This document shows positions 42,008 to 52,228 of a stretch of 64,000 nt of DNA, in pieces; the stretch's first letter is position 1, and every line of letters starts with the position of its first letter. The translations under genes were made by a program, and so were the position numbers. The notes below the pieces were generated by a model, which saw only the letters and a list, made by a program, of their open reading frames with translations, searched no databases and was not told where the DNA came from. Where the stretch lies: positions 620,001 to 684,000 of the forward strand of contig CAVWMS010000001.1 in assembly GCA_963756185.1 (NCBI GenBank), given 5' to 3'. The DNA is from DATAXI01 sp963756185. Its GTDB lineage: Bacteria; Verrucomicrobiota; Verrucomicrobiia; Chthoniobacterales; Chthoniobacteraceae.

Positions 42008-45000
42008 TCAAGGATTCGGATTCCCATTCAGCGAACTGATCGCATTCTGCAGCGCCGCCTCAAGATTGCTGTGCGCGGTCGAATCCTCGGGAAATACCTG
42101 CAACGCCGCCTGAAAAGCCGTGATCGATCCGGCAATCGCCTCCGTCCTCTGGTCTCCCGTGGTGACCGCCGCCTCGTCCTGAAAGGCGAAGCCGAGGTTG
42201 TACTGCGTATTCGCCCACTGCTGCGGCATGGTCGATTGCGTACGAATTTCGAGCGCCGCTTGATAAGCCGCAATCGCCTGCGCCAGAAGCGCCGCGCGCT
42301 GCGCATCCGGGCTCGCGTCCGCTTCGGCCACCAGGGCCGCGCCCAGATTGTTCTCGGATCGCGACCAATCCTGCGGCAGCGCCGTCCGCGTCCTGACCTG
42401 CAGTGTCGCCTGCTCCGCCGCGACGGCCTTCGTCAGCATTGCCGCGCGTTCCTGCGGAGGGCTGGCGTCTGCCTCTTCCTCGATGGCGCTGGCGAGCGTG
42501 TCCTCGAGCGTCGCCCATTGCTGCGGAGAGCCCGATTCCGTATAGACGGCCGCCGCGGCATTGCACGCGGCCACGGCCTGCGCCGCGAGGCTCGCCTGCT
42601 CGCTCCCGCTGCTCGTCTCGGCCTGGCCGTTGAGCGCTGAGGCCAGATTGTCCTCGATCCTCGCCCAATCCTCGGGCGCGTTTTGCTGGGTCAGGACCTT
42701 CAATGCCGCCTCGTCGGCAGCGGCGGCTTGCCCCAGCAGGTTCGTGCGCTGGTCACCGCTGGCGGTATCGGCCTCCTCATCCAATACAACCGCCATGTTG
42801 CTCTGCGTCATCGCCCAATCCTCCGGGGTATTCCCCTGCGTCAAAACGGTCAGGGCCGCCTGGTACGCCGCCAGGGCCTGGCCCCGCAGCGCCGCGCTGT
42901 CGGCGCCGGCGGTCGCGTTTGCCTCCTCGTCCAGTGCCACCGCCATATTGTCCTGCGTCCACGCCCATTGCCACGGCGTATCGGTCGTGTTGTAAGTGTT
43001 CAACGCGTTCTGGTACGCCGCGATCGCCTGCGACATGAGGTTCGCGGTCTCTTCACTGTTTCCCAGCGCGGCCTCATCGGTGAGGGTCATGCCGACGCTG
43101 TTCTCGGTCCATGCAAAATCCTGGGGATCGCCGGTCTGCGTATAAACTTCCAGCGCGGCTTGATAGGCCGTCATGGCCTGTGTCAGATCGTTCATGGCGT
43201 CGCTGCTGGACCCGTTGTGCGCCGCGTCCTGGAGCGCATCGCCCAGGCTTTTCTCGACCCACGCCCACTGCCAGGGCAGGCTCTGTTGCGTATAGACCTG
43301 GAGCGCCGATTGCAGCGCCGCCACGGCCTGGGAAATAAGAGATGCGCGTTGCGTCTGGTCGTCCGTCACATCCGCCTCCTCGGCAAGATCGTTGCCCAGG
43401 TTGCCTTGCGCACGCGCCCATTCCTGGGGGGAATTGGCCTGGGTATAAACTTTCAAGGCTGATTGGACCGCCGTAACAGCTTGGGCAAGCAGCGCGGGGC
43501 GCGCCTGGCCGGTGCTCGCATCCGCCTCCTGGGCGAGGCTGGCCCCCAGGTTCACCTCGATCGCAGCCCACTCCTGCGGCGAACTTTGCTGCGTGATCAC
43601 GGTCAGGGCCGATTGATCCGCCGCGACTGCCTGGGTAAGGAGCGGCGCGCGCTCCTGGCTCGCGCTCACTTGCGCCTGGTCATCGAGGGCCGTCGCCAGG
43701 TTCGCCTCGGTTTGCGCCCATTGCTCCGGCGAGGCCGCCTGGGTGTAAACCTGCAGCGCATCCTCGTATGCGGCGACGGCTTGCGAGCGGCACTGCGCGG
43801 CCTGGGTGGCCTGGCCGGCCTGGCCAAGGTCGGAGAGGGCGTTCGCAAGATTGCTTTCCGTTCGCGCCCACTCCTGCGGCATCGCGGCCTTCGTGCGGAC
43901 CGTCAACGCGGCATTGTATGCCGCAATCGCCTGGTTGAGCAATTGCACCCGTTGATCGCCCGCGCTGGCCAGCGCTTCGTTCCTGAGGACGAGGCCCAGG
44001 TCATTCTGGAGTTCGGCCCATTTCTGCGGCGAAGCGGTTTGGGTATAAACCTCGAGGGCGCTTTGGCAGGCCGCGACGGCCTGGCTCCGCCGCTGCGCGA
44101 TGTCATCCCCGGTTGATACACTCGCCCACAGGTCCAGGCTCAACGCCTCGAGCGTCGTCAAATCGGCCCAGGGCTGCGGCATGCTCTGGCGCGGGGTGAT
44201 CGCGAGCGCCTGGTTGTAAGCGTCCACGGCATTGCCGTATTGGCCCTGGGCTACCAGCGCCCGGCCTTGCAGCGTGCGAGCCTCCCGCTCGATGTCGCCG
44301 GCGGCCTTGACCTGGTCCGCCGCATTGGCCTGCTGCGCGGCGACCCTCTGTTTCTCCGCCGCGTCGCCCGCCTGGCCGGCGTCAGTCGCCGCCTGCGCGA
44401 AGTTCCGCTGCGCGAATTCCGCCAGCGCGCGACTGTAAAGGTCCGAGTTCGGATTGGTCTGCACCGTCGCGACGAAAGTATTGATCGCGCTTTGAACGTC
44501 CGCCGGCTTAAGCCCGCTCTTCTGGGCCACCGTTTCGATCGCGGCGTTGAAACGATCCGCCGCGCTCATCTTCGAATCCTCGGCCTGCAATTGCACGTAG
44601 GCGTCCGAGATGTTGACGATGAGTTGCTGTTGATTCTTCAGTTCCGCCTGCAACCCGCTGACGCGGTGATTCACCAGCCACAGCCCGCCTGCGAGCAATA
44701 TCGCCAGCACCATCCCCACGACCAAAACGCGCCAGAGCAGGGAATGCGATTTCGACAGGTCTCCCCTCAGTTGCTCGACCCGCGTCTGCAATTGATGCAC
44801 CCGCAGCGCCAGCTCATCCCGGTTTCCGACGCGGGAGTAAAGCCGCTCACCCTCCTGCAACCGCCTGCGGTGCGCCTGTTGGAGTTCCCGTTTCTCGTCA
44901 TCCTCCTCTTTGTGAGCGTCGTAGGGAAAACCATCCCCGCACACGAAGACGTAAACCGGTTTTCCCAATTCCCGCGCGATGTCATACTCCATCTGCGTGT

Positions 45001-45258
45001 AACTGCGCCGCGGACCATCCGGCTCGCGTTGCTTCGGTTCCGCTCCGTAAATCTCACCCGCCACGTGGATCACCGCGTTGCAGTCGGCGATCTTTGCCCG
45101 CAGCATTTCGCGCACGCTGTGTGAGTCCGGTGGAAGACTCCCTGCTCGACGGGCACGCATCCCAGCGTCAAAAGCGCGTTCTTGATCATCTCCCGGCAGG
45201 TCCGCAGATCCGCCGTTGTCGCGCTTACAAAGACTTCGGGTCGCGTTTGTCCGTTCAT
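42008..45258 (-). CDS. DUF4062 - transmembrane - 14x TPR-like receptor protein (one frameshift)
   Basis: MNGQTRPEVFVSATTADLRT at 45258 starts a DUF4062 (TIR/STAND-associated) domain. Near 45135 one C appears lost (TTCCACCG should be TTCCCACCG), after which PPDSHSVREMLRAKIADCNA and IHVAGEIYGAEP continue the same fold to about residue 110. A charged coiled coil leads to one TM helix (LLWRVLVVGMVLAILLAGGLW), then about 14 repeats of ~53 aa, each with QAxAAYxxAL..YTQ and P.[EQ]W..xxxNL signatures, to the end. It has neither NACHT nor NB-ARC ATPase, unlike most DUF4062 NLR-like proteins. Likely a membrane-bound receptor or scaffold; a role in defence or signalling is inference only. Confidence 0.8.
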
Positions 45259-45277
45259 TGGTGGATCGCCCGCTGAA

Positions 45278-45379
45278 TCAGTTGCCCGCCATCGTCCCGC
45301 TTGCGAATGTGCGCGAATTCACAAGGCCCAATAATAGGAGAAGCCAAACAGCGATGCTCGTTCCCCTTTGTGTATTCAT
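45278..45379 (-). CDS. Very small membrane/secreted peptide (33 aa), uncertain
   Basis: MNTQRGTSIAVWLLLLLGLV has a perfect signal-anchor-like hydrophobic run and ends FASGTMAGN. It is placed 20 bp upstream of the DUF4062 start on the same strand and may be a co-transcribed leader or micro-membrane protein. Alternatively it is a signal region disconnected from something by an indel. SD AAGGA lies about 13 bases upstream, too far for a strong site. Confidence 0.35.
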   Translation of the reverse strand: MNTQRGTSIAVWLLLLLGLVNSRTFASGTMAGN

Positions 45380-45546
45380 GGTGGCTGTTGCTTCCTTCTC
45401 CAGGCCGCGACCAATGCGGGCCGTGTCGCGGATAATCCCTCCCGCCGCCTCGATAGGCAAGTGCGGATCAAGTGGCTGCGCCGTTGGAAACGCCGGTGCG
45501 ATTTGCATTTCCCTTGGCCGCCCGAGGCGGTATGTGCGTGGTGGAC

Positions 45547-46194
45547 ATGACCAAGCCAGAGATTATCGAGCGGATTTTGGAGCCCGGGATCGTGGCGATC
45601 ATCCGGGCCGATTCTTCGGAGCAATTGCTCGACGCCGCCGCGGCGCTCTACGAGGGAGGCGTCACCGGCATGGAGGTCACGATGACCACGCCCAACGCGC
45701 TCGAAGTCATCGCGGATGTACACAAAAAATTTGGCGCGAAAGTGATCATCGGCGTCGGCAGCGTGCTCGATCCGGAGACGGCGCGGATGGCAATCCTCGC
45801 CGGCGCGGAATTCGTCGTCACGCCGGTGACCAGGCCCGAGGTGATCCGGATGTGCAACCGCTACGGCAAGCCAATCGCCACCGGCGCCTTCACTCCCACG
45901 GAGTGCCTTACGGCGCACGAGTCGGGAACTGATTTCGTGAAGCTCTTCCCCGCGGACCAGGTCGGCCCCACTTATATCAAGAACATCCTCGCCCCGCTGC
46001 CGATGCTGCGGATCGTCCCGACCGGCGGCGTGACGGTCGACACGGCGGCCAGTTTCATCAAGGCCGGGTGCGTCGCCCTGGCCGCCGGCTCCAGCCTCGT
46101 GAGCAAGGAGGTGCTCAAGAGCCGCGATTGGAAAAAGCTGAGCGAGACGGCTTCGGCATTCGTCGCCGCCATCCGCGCGGCGCGCAAGCTATGA
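45547..46194 (+). CDS. eda: 2-dehydro-3-deoxyphosphogluconate aldolase (KDPG/KHG aldolase family)
   Basis: A 215-aa class I aldolase: VAIIRADSSEQLLDAAAALY, Glu in GMEVTMTTPNALE, IIGVGSVLDPE, the Schiff-base Lys in GTDFVKLFPADQVGP, and TGGVTVDTAASFIKAG. These are full KDPG-aldolase signatures; it splits KDPG into pyruvate and glyceraldehyde-3-phosphate (Entner-Doudoroff). Start MTKPEIIERI at 45547; 45532 (MCVVD) is an alternative. It overlaps the rnr start by ATGA. Confidence 0.93.
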   Translation: MTKPEIIERILEPGIVAIIRADSSEQLLDAAAALYEGGVTGMEVTMTTPNALEVIADVHKKFGAKVIIGVGSVLDPETARMAILAGAEFVVTPVTRPEVIRMCNRYGKPIATGAFTPTECLTAHESGTDFVKLFPADQVGPTYIKNILAPLPMLRIVPTGGVTVDTAASFIKAGCVALAAGSSLVSKEVLKSRDWKKLSETASAFVAAIRAARKL

Positions 46195-48390
46195 GCCGGC
46201 GTCAGGCCCCGGCGGGCGTCGCCGATTTGCGCGGGCGCATCCTCAAGCTCCTGGCCGAGCCGCGTTACCAGCCGCTGGACGCGGTCGACCTTTCGAAAAA
46301 ACTGGGGCTCCAAAGCGATGCCCGCGCGCAATTGCGCAATGTCCTGCGCGCCCTCGAGCAGCAGGGCGCCATCGCCCGCATCCGCAAGGACCGCTACGTC
46401 CTGCCTCAGGAGGCGAATCTCTGCACCGGCATCCTGCGGGTTTCGCGCGGCGGCAACGCGCGGCTCGATTGCGGGACCGAGCCGCACCTCTTCGTCTCGC
46501 GGGAAAACGCCGGCGTCGCGATGAATGGCGACCGCGTAGTCGCGCGGCTCGTCCATGAGGGGCATCGCCAGCGCGGCGACACGCGGGGCCGTCCCTCGGC
46601 GCAGGTCATCCGCATCCTCGAGCGCGCGAACGAGACCATCGTCGGCACGCTGCAGGCATCGAAGCGATTCCTCTATGTCGTCCCCGACGATTCGCGGATC
46701 GTCCACAATATCTACGTGCTGCCGGATCGCGACGGCGCGCCGAAAGCGCCCGAGGTCGGGGAGAAGGTGGTGGTGCGCCTCGAGGAATGGACATCGCCCG
46801 AGAACAATCCCGAGGGCCGCATCATCGAGGTCCTGGGGCCGGCCGGCGCGCCGGGCGTCGACATGCTTTCGATCATCCGGCGCAACAACCTGCCAACGCA
46901 ATTTCCCGAGGCGGTCCTCGCCGAGGCCGCGCGCGTGCCGGAGACGGTCGGCCCGCATGACCTGCACGGACGCGAGGATTTGCGCGGCGAGCTGATTATC
47001 ACAATCGACCCGGACGACGCGCGCGACTTCGACGACGCCATCCACGTCCGGAAGGTCCCGGGCGGCTGGCGCCTCGGCGTTCACATCGCCGACGTCTCCG
47101 CATTACGTGCGCACCGGCGGGGCGCTGGACCGCGAGGCGCTCGAGCGCGGCAACAGCGTCTACCTCGCGGACCGCGTCATTCCGATGCTGCCCGAGCGGC
47201 TCAGCAACGGCGTTTGTAGCCTCAAGCCGCGCGTTGACCGGCTCGTCTTTTCCGTCTTCATCGACTTTTCGCCCGCGGGAAAAATCAAGCACGCCCGCTT
47301 TGCGCGCTCGGTCATCTGCAGCAGGGCGCGGCTCACTTACAAGCAGGCATTCGCCGTGCTCAGCGGGCGTCCCGCCGATCCGGTGCCGGCATTGGTCCCC
47401 GACAAGACCGACACGATCGAACCCGAGGTCGCCGCGCAATTGCACACCGCGTGGGAGCTGGCTTCGCTGCTGCGCAAAAACCGTTTCGAGGCCGGCTCGC
47501 TCGATCTTGAATTCCCGGAAGTCAAGGTCTGGCTTGATCAAAAGGGCCGCCCGGTGCGCCTCGAGAAGGTCGAGTACGACGCGTCGCACCAGCTCGTCGA
47601 GGAATTCATGCTTGCGGCGAACGAGGTCGTCGCGCGCGAGATCAAGAACCGGCTCCTTCCATCCATTTACCGCGTGCACGACGACCCCGATCCGCAGCGG
47701 CTGAACGAATTCCGCGATCTGGCGTTGAGCTATGGTTTGCAGGTGGGCAACCTCACGGTGCGTTCCGAGGTGCAGCGCCTGCTGGCGAAGATTCGCGGCA
47801 TGCCCGAGGAGTACGCGCTCAAACTCAATTTCCTCAAGAGCCTCAAGCGCGCCGCCTACGAGGTCGAGCCGCGCGGGCACTACGGATTGGCAAAGGTCAA
47901 TTACACCCATTTCACCAGCCCCATCCGGCGCTATGCGGACCTGGTGGTGCATCGCGTCCTCGGCCAGATCGCCGACCAAAACGGCCGCAAGCAGCAGCCG
48001 GCCCGCCCCGCGGCGAAGGACCTCGCCCACGTGGCCGGGCATATCTCGACCACCGAGCGCGTAGCGGCGGACGCGGAAAAGGAATCGGTAAAGCTGAAGA
48101 AGCTGGAATTCTTCGAGGCGCAAATCCGCGCGAAGCGCCCGCAGGAATTCGAGGCGATCATCATCGACGTGAAAAGCTTCGGGCTCATCGTCGAGTTGCC
48201 GGCGGTGATCCTGACCGGCGTCGTTCCCGTGTCGTCGCTGCGCGACGACTTCTATATGTTCGATCCGGTCCGGCTCAGCTTCACCGGCCGCCGCCGGCGC
48301 AAGATCTACCGCGCGGGCAGCAGCCTGCGCGTGATCGTCAGCCGCGTGGACGCCCGCAAGCAGCAGGTGGATTTCGTGGCCGTGGGGTAA
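46191..48390 (+). CDS. rnr: Ribonuclease R (RNB family), one frameshift
   Basis: About 732 aa in order: a winged-helix start (RGRILKLLAEPRYQPLDAVD), two cold-shock domains, the catalytic RNB domain with IDPDDARDFDDAI (metal-binding Asps) and LAANEVVAREI, and a C-terminal S1 domain. One extra C near 47098 (GTCTCCGCATTAC should read GTCTCGCATTAC) breaks the DVSHYV motif, after which HYVRTGGALDREAL resumes. Processive 3'-5' exoribonuclease for structured RNA. Downstream of eda by ATGA overlap, unusual but plausible coupling. Confidence 0.87.
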
Positions 48391-48731
48391 GGCGTTTCAG
48401 GATGAAGTAGAGTCGCGAGCGCCTCACCCGCGCGCCAGCGTGTACTTGAACTTACTCTTGAACCTGAACCTGAACCTGAACCCGAACCTGAACCTGAACC
48501 TGAACCTGAACCTGAACCTGAACCCGCCGTTCCCTCCCGGAATTTGCGGCTATTCCTTAAACCGCCCTGGGGCTGCCGACCCACCCCCCCTTTTCGCCAA
48601 ATTTCCAGCCCCGGCATATTCTTCCGAGCCTTCCCCCAGCCCCCCGGATTTCTGTTGGACAGGCTGGAAAAGTTCTGTAACCCTCCCCGGTTCTCGTGCA
48701 TCTTCAAGAACACCCGGGTCAACAGGGAAAT
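48391..48731. other. Intergenic region (341 bp) with hexamer tandem array
   Basis: It holds the GAACCT array (48457-48528) inside a larger element (48425-48531) that reappears, without the expansion, at 51859-51917 after ppdK. The rest is pyrimidine-rich; no gene was recognised. Confidence 0.55.
48425..48531. repeat. Repeat element R2, copy A, with (GAACCT)n expansion
   Basis: Begins CACCCGCGCGCCAGCGTGTA and ends TGAACCCGCCGTT, with about 12 hexamer units between. The same flanks recur at 51859-51917 as CACCCGCGCGCGAGCGTGTA ... TTGAACCCGCCATT with only one unit. The two copies bracket the PUR-family and ppdK genes. Confidence 0.65.
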
Positions 48732-48944
48732 ATGGAAAATATCATCGCCTCGAAAGAGGTGCAGGTCGAACGCAAGCATTTCAACATCGAATTTCGGGAG
48801 AACGAGCGTGGACGCTACCTGCGCATCACCGAGACCGCCCACGGCCGGCGCAATGCCGTGATCATCCCGAGCACCGGCCTCGCCGAATTCACCTCTGCGC
48901 TCGCCGGCGTGCTCAACATGGCGAACAAGCCCACCGCGGCCTGA
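48732..48944 (+). CDS. PUR/DUF3276-like RNA/DNA-binding protein (70 aa)
   Basis: MENIIASKEVQVERKHFNIE is followed by FRENERGRYLRITETAHGRR and IIPSTGLAEFTSALAGV. The two beta-alpha halves and the GRxxxIIxP motif match the bacterial PUR/DUF3276 family, single-domain relatives of eukaryotic Pur-alpha. Likely nucleic-acid binding. The ATG 48732 is favoured over 48696, which adds unconserved residues. Confidence 0.75.
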   Translation: MENIIASKEVQVERKHFNIEFRENERGRYLRITETAHGRRNAVIIPSTGLAEFTSALAGVLNMANKPTAA

Positions 48945-49012
48945 TCGCCCGGGCCGCCCTCCTGGCCGCCCCCCCTTTTCAGCCCCTTTCACCCTTCAAC
49001 CAGTCATATCCC

Positions 49013-51822
49013 ATGCCTACCAAGACCTCCCGTCTCCCCGCATCCCGCCGCGTCCACGTCTCCGCCAATGGCGCCGCGAAGCCCTCGAAGAAATCCGGCG
49101 GCTCGAAAAACAAATACGTCTACCAGTTCGGCAATTCCAAGGCCGACGGCAACGGCTCGATGAAACCGCTGCTCGGCGGCAAGGGCGCCAACCTCGCCGA
49201 GATGACCCGCATCGGCCTGCCGGTGCCTCCCGGTTTCACCATCACCACCGAGGTCTGCACTTACTATTACGCAAACAAGCGCACCTACCCCTCCGCTCTC
49301 CAGGCCCAGGTCGAGGCCGGCATCCACAACATGGAGAAGATCATGGGCACCAAATTCGGCGACACCACGGCCATGCCGCTCCTCGTCGCCGTCCGCTCCG
49401 GCGCCCGCGATTCCATGCCCGGCATGATGGACACCATCCTCAACCTCGGCCTCAACGACCAGACCGTTCTCTCCCTCGCCAAGGCCACCGGCAACGAACG
49501 CTTCGCCTGGGATTGCTACCGCCGCTTCATCCAGATGTACGGCGACGTCGTCATGGGCGTGCAAAAGCGCCCGAACGAGGACCACGAACCCTTCGAGACC
49601 GTCATCCACGACCTCAAGCACGAGCCTTTACCACGCCGACATCGAGGACACGAAACTGACCGTCGACGACCTCAAGCAGCTCGTCGCCCGCTTCAAGGCG
49701 CTGGTCAAGGAGCGCACCGGCAAGCAATTCCCGAACGACCCGTGGAAACAGCTCGAAGGCGCCATCGGCGCGGTATTCGGCTCGTGGATGAATGACCGCG
49801 CCATCGTTTATCGCCGCAAATACGGCATCCCGGCCGAATGGGGCACCGCCGTCAACGTGCAGGCCATGGTCTTCGGCAACACCGGCGACGAACTCCGGCT
49901 CCGGCGTGGCCTTCACCCGCGACCCGGCCACCGGCGAGAAAGATGTTCTACGGCGAATTCCTCATCAACGCCCAGGGCGAAGACGTGGTCGCCGGCGTGC
50001 GCACGCCCGAGCCGGTCGCAGACCTCAAGAAGCATCTGCCCAAGGCCTTCGCCGAACTCGAGCGCATCCGCCAGGTCCTCGAGAGCGCATTTCAAGGACG
50101 TGCAGGACTTCGAGTTCACCATCCAGGACGGCAAGGTCTTCATGCTCCAGACCCGCAACGGCAAGCGCACCGGCGTCGCCGCCGTCCGTTTCGCCGTCGA
50201 GATGGTGAAGGAAAAACTGATCGACTGGAAAACGGCCATCAACCGCGTCCCCGCCGACCAGCTCGACCAGGTGCTCGCGCCCGTCTTTGACCGCGCCGCC
50301 ATCAAGGCCGCCAAAGTCATCGCCCATGGCCTGCCCGCCGGTCCCGGCGCGGCCACCGGGCGCGATCTATTTCAACGCGGACCGCGCCGAGTCAGCCGCG
50401 GCCAAAGGCGAGAAGCGTGCTGCTGGTGCGCATCGAGACTTCGCCCGAGGATTTGCGCGGAATGATCGCCGCCGAGGGCATTCTCACCGCGCGCGGCGGC
50501 GTCTGCTCGCACGCGGCGCTGGTTGCCCGCCAGATGGGCAAGGTCTGCGTCTGCGGCGCGTCGGGCTCGACATCGATTACAAGGCCAAGACGATGACCGT
50601 CGGCGGCCAGACCTTCCACGAAGGCGAGGATTTTCTCTCGATCGACGGCACCACCGGCGCAGGTTTACGCCGGCGAATTGAAGACCGCTCCCTCGGAAGT
50701 CATCCAGGGGCTCATCGGCAATGACGCCGCCGCCAGGAAGAGCCGCACTTACAAGAACTTCGTCCAGCTGATGGATTGGTGCTCGCAAGGTCACCCGCCT
50801 CCAGGTCCGCACCAACGCCGACACGCCCGAGCAGGTCGCAAAACGCCGTCGCCTTCGGCGCCACCGGCATCGGCCTCATCCGCACCGAGCACATGTTCTT
50901 CGAGGGCAACCGCATCGACGCCGTGCGCGAGATGATCCTCGCCGACAACCTCGAGGCCCGGCAAAAGGCCGCTCAACAAGCTGCTCCCCTATCAGCGCGA
51001 GGATTTCATCGGCATCTTCAAGGCCCTCGAAGGGTCTGCCCGCCACCATCCGCCTGCTCGATCCGCCGCTCCACGAATTCCTGCCGCACGACGACGCCGC
51101 CCAGGCGCGACCTGGCCACGAAACTCGGCATCACCGTCGAGGAAGTCTCCAAGCGCGTCCATGAGTTGCATGAATTCAACCCGATGCTCGGCCACCGCGG
51201 CTGCCGCCTCGGCATCACCTTCCCGGAGATCACCGAGATGCAGGCCCGCGCCATTTTCGAAGCCGCCGCCGAGGTGCACAAGAAGGGCATCAAGGTCCAT
51301 CCCGAAGTCATGATCCCGCTCGTCGGCTTCAAGAAGGAACTCGACTTGCAGGTCGAGATCGTCCATCGCGTCGCCAAGGAGGTCGCAAACCGCACGCAAA
51401 GTGAAGTTCAACTACCTGGTCGGCACGATGATCGAGGTGCCCGCGCGGCGCCATCACCGCCGACGAGATCGCCCAGACCGCCGAGTTCTTCTGCTTCGGC
51501 ACCAACGACCTGACGCAGACCGCCCTCGGCATGAGCCGCGACGATTCCGGCTCCTTCCTCCCGCAGTACCAGGAACTGGAGATCGTGAAGAACAATCCCT
51601 TCGCCACCATCGACCAGGCCGGCGTAGGCGCGCTCATGCAAATCGCCGTCGAACGCGGCCGCAAGACCCGCCCGCACCATCAAGCTAGGCATCTGCGGCG
51701 AACACGGCGGCGACCCCGCCTCGGTAAAGTTCTGCCACAAGCTCGGCCTGACCTACGTAAGTTGCTCGCCCTTCCGCGTGCCCGTCGCCCGCCTGGCCGC
51801 CGCCCAAGCCGCCCTGGCATAA
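49013..51822 (+). CDS. ppdK: Pyruvate phosphate dikinase, interrupted by about 16 single-base indels
   Basis: About 930 aa when corrected. YVYQFGNSKADGNGSMKPLL starts the ATP-grasp domain with GGKGANLAEM, RSGARDSMPGMMDTILNLG, then the swivelling His domain with RGGVCSHAALVARQMGK, and the PEP/pyruvate barrel with GTMIEVP and GICGEHGGDP. It interconverts pyruvate + ATP + Pi and PEP + AMP + PPi. Nearly every break is one extra base, e.g. GACGA-A-CTCC at 49891, GAGAA-A-GATG at 49942, AGC-G-CATTTC near 50090 and CGCAA-A-GTGA near 51399; one near 50560 is a loss. The flanking codons give intact conserved motifs, so decay by mutation is unlikely. Confidence 0.9.
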
Positions 51823-51858
51823 GTTGGCCTTTCAACTCGAAGTGCAACGCCGCCGCCC

Positions 51859-51917
51859 CACCCGCGCGCGAGCGTGTACCTGCACTTACTCGTTAACTTT
51901 CACTTGAACCCGCCATT
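51859..51917. repeat. Repeat element R2, copy B (unexpanded)
   Basis: Flanking blocks match copy A at 48425: CACCCGCGCG.GAGCGTGTA and TTGAACCCGCC. It has only a single GAAC unit where copy A has a long array, so the expansion arose in copy A. Confidence 0.65.
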
Positions 51918-51968
51918 AGCCGGAAAAGACGCCATTCAACTCCCCAACCGGCAATTCAAGGACGAAAT

Positions 51969-52053
51969 TGTCCCGGAGGGACAGCCCGATAGTAGCCGGG
52001 CGGCGTAAGCCCCCGGTTGGGAATAACCACACGTCACGCCCCGGAGGGGTGGC
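51969..52053. repeat. Chain of three hairpins (CCGGAGGGAC-type intergenic element)
   Basis: TGTCCC-GGA-GGGACA (51969-51983) is perfect; next comes a stem in the GCCGGGCGGC..GCCCCCGG region (51994-52018), then CGCCCC-GGA-GGGGTG (about 52036-52053). Such multi-stem units with CCGGAGGGAC recur in intergenic DNA of related phyla as I recall; a transcribed RNA or a REP element are both possible. Confidence 0.5.
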
Positions 52054-52109
52054 AGAATTCTTCAACGAACCTGCGTGACACTACACTGGAGCGGTTTTCG
52101 TTTAATCTG

Positions 52110-52161
52110 CCGAAAATTCGCCGGGGCCAACGGCCCCAAACTGTACACAAAAAGAATTCGG
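52110..52161. repeat. Small foldback repeat (R3, single-leaf form)
   Basis: Outer arms CCGAAAATTC (52110-52119) and GAATTCGG (52154-52161) enclose the hairpin GGGGCC-AAC-GGCCCC (52123-52137). The central hairpin nearly matches that of the larger element at 52958, suggesting the same repeat family. Confidence 0.5.
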
Positions 52162-52228
52162 TTTTCCAAGCCTCGATCGTCGCAAGATTGAAGCACGTTT
52201 TCAAGGTGGAGAGGTTTCCGGTGGTCTC

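Larger units (their letters stand above)
51823..52228. other. Intergenic region (406 bp) with three repeat elements
   Basis: Contains repeat R2 copy B (51859-51917), a chain of hairpins (51969-52053) and a small foldback (52110-52161) whose centre resembles that of the 124-nt element at 52958. No protein gene was recognised. Confidence 0.6.

Noticed and set aside
42683..43462. Long open frame on the plus strand inside the TPR array
   Set aside because: It is a shadow of the minus-strand repeat protein, whose frame carries the consistent W/NL/YTQ repeat pattern; the antisense frame is Arg/Gly-rich and periodic only because the other strand is.
48457..48528. GAACCT array as a CRISPR or coding LN repeat
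   Set aside because: There are no spacers and the unit is a 6-bp tandem repeat; the encoded LNLN/GSGS repeat is a by-product.
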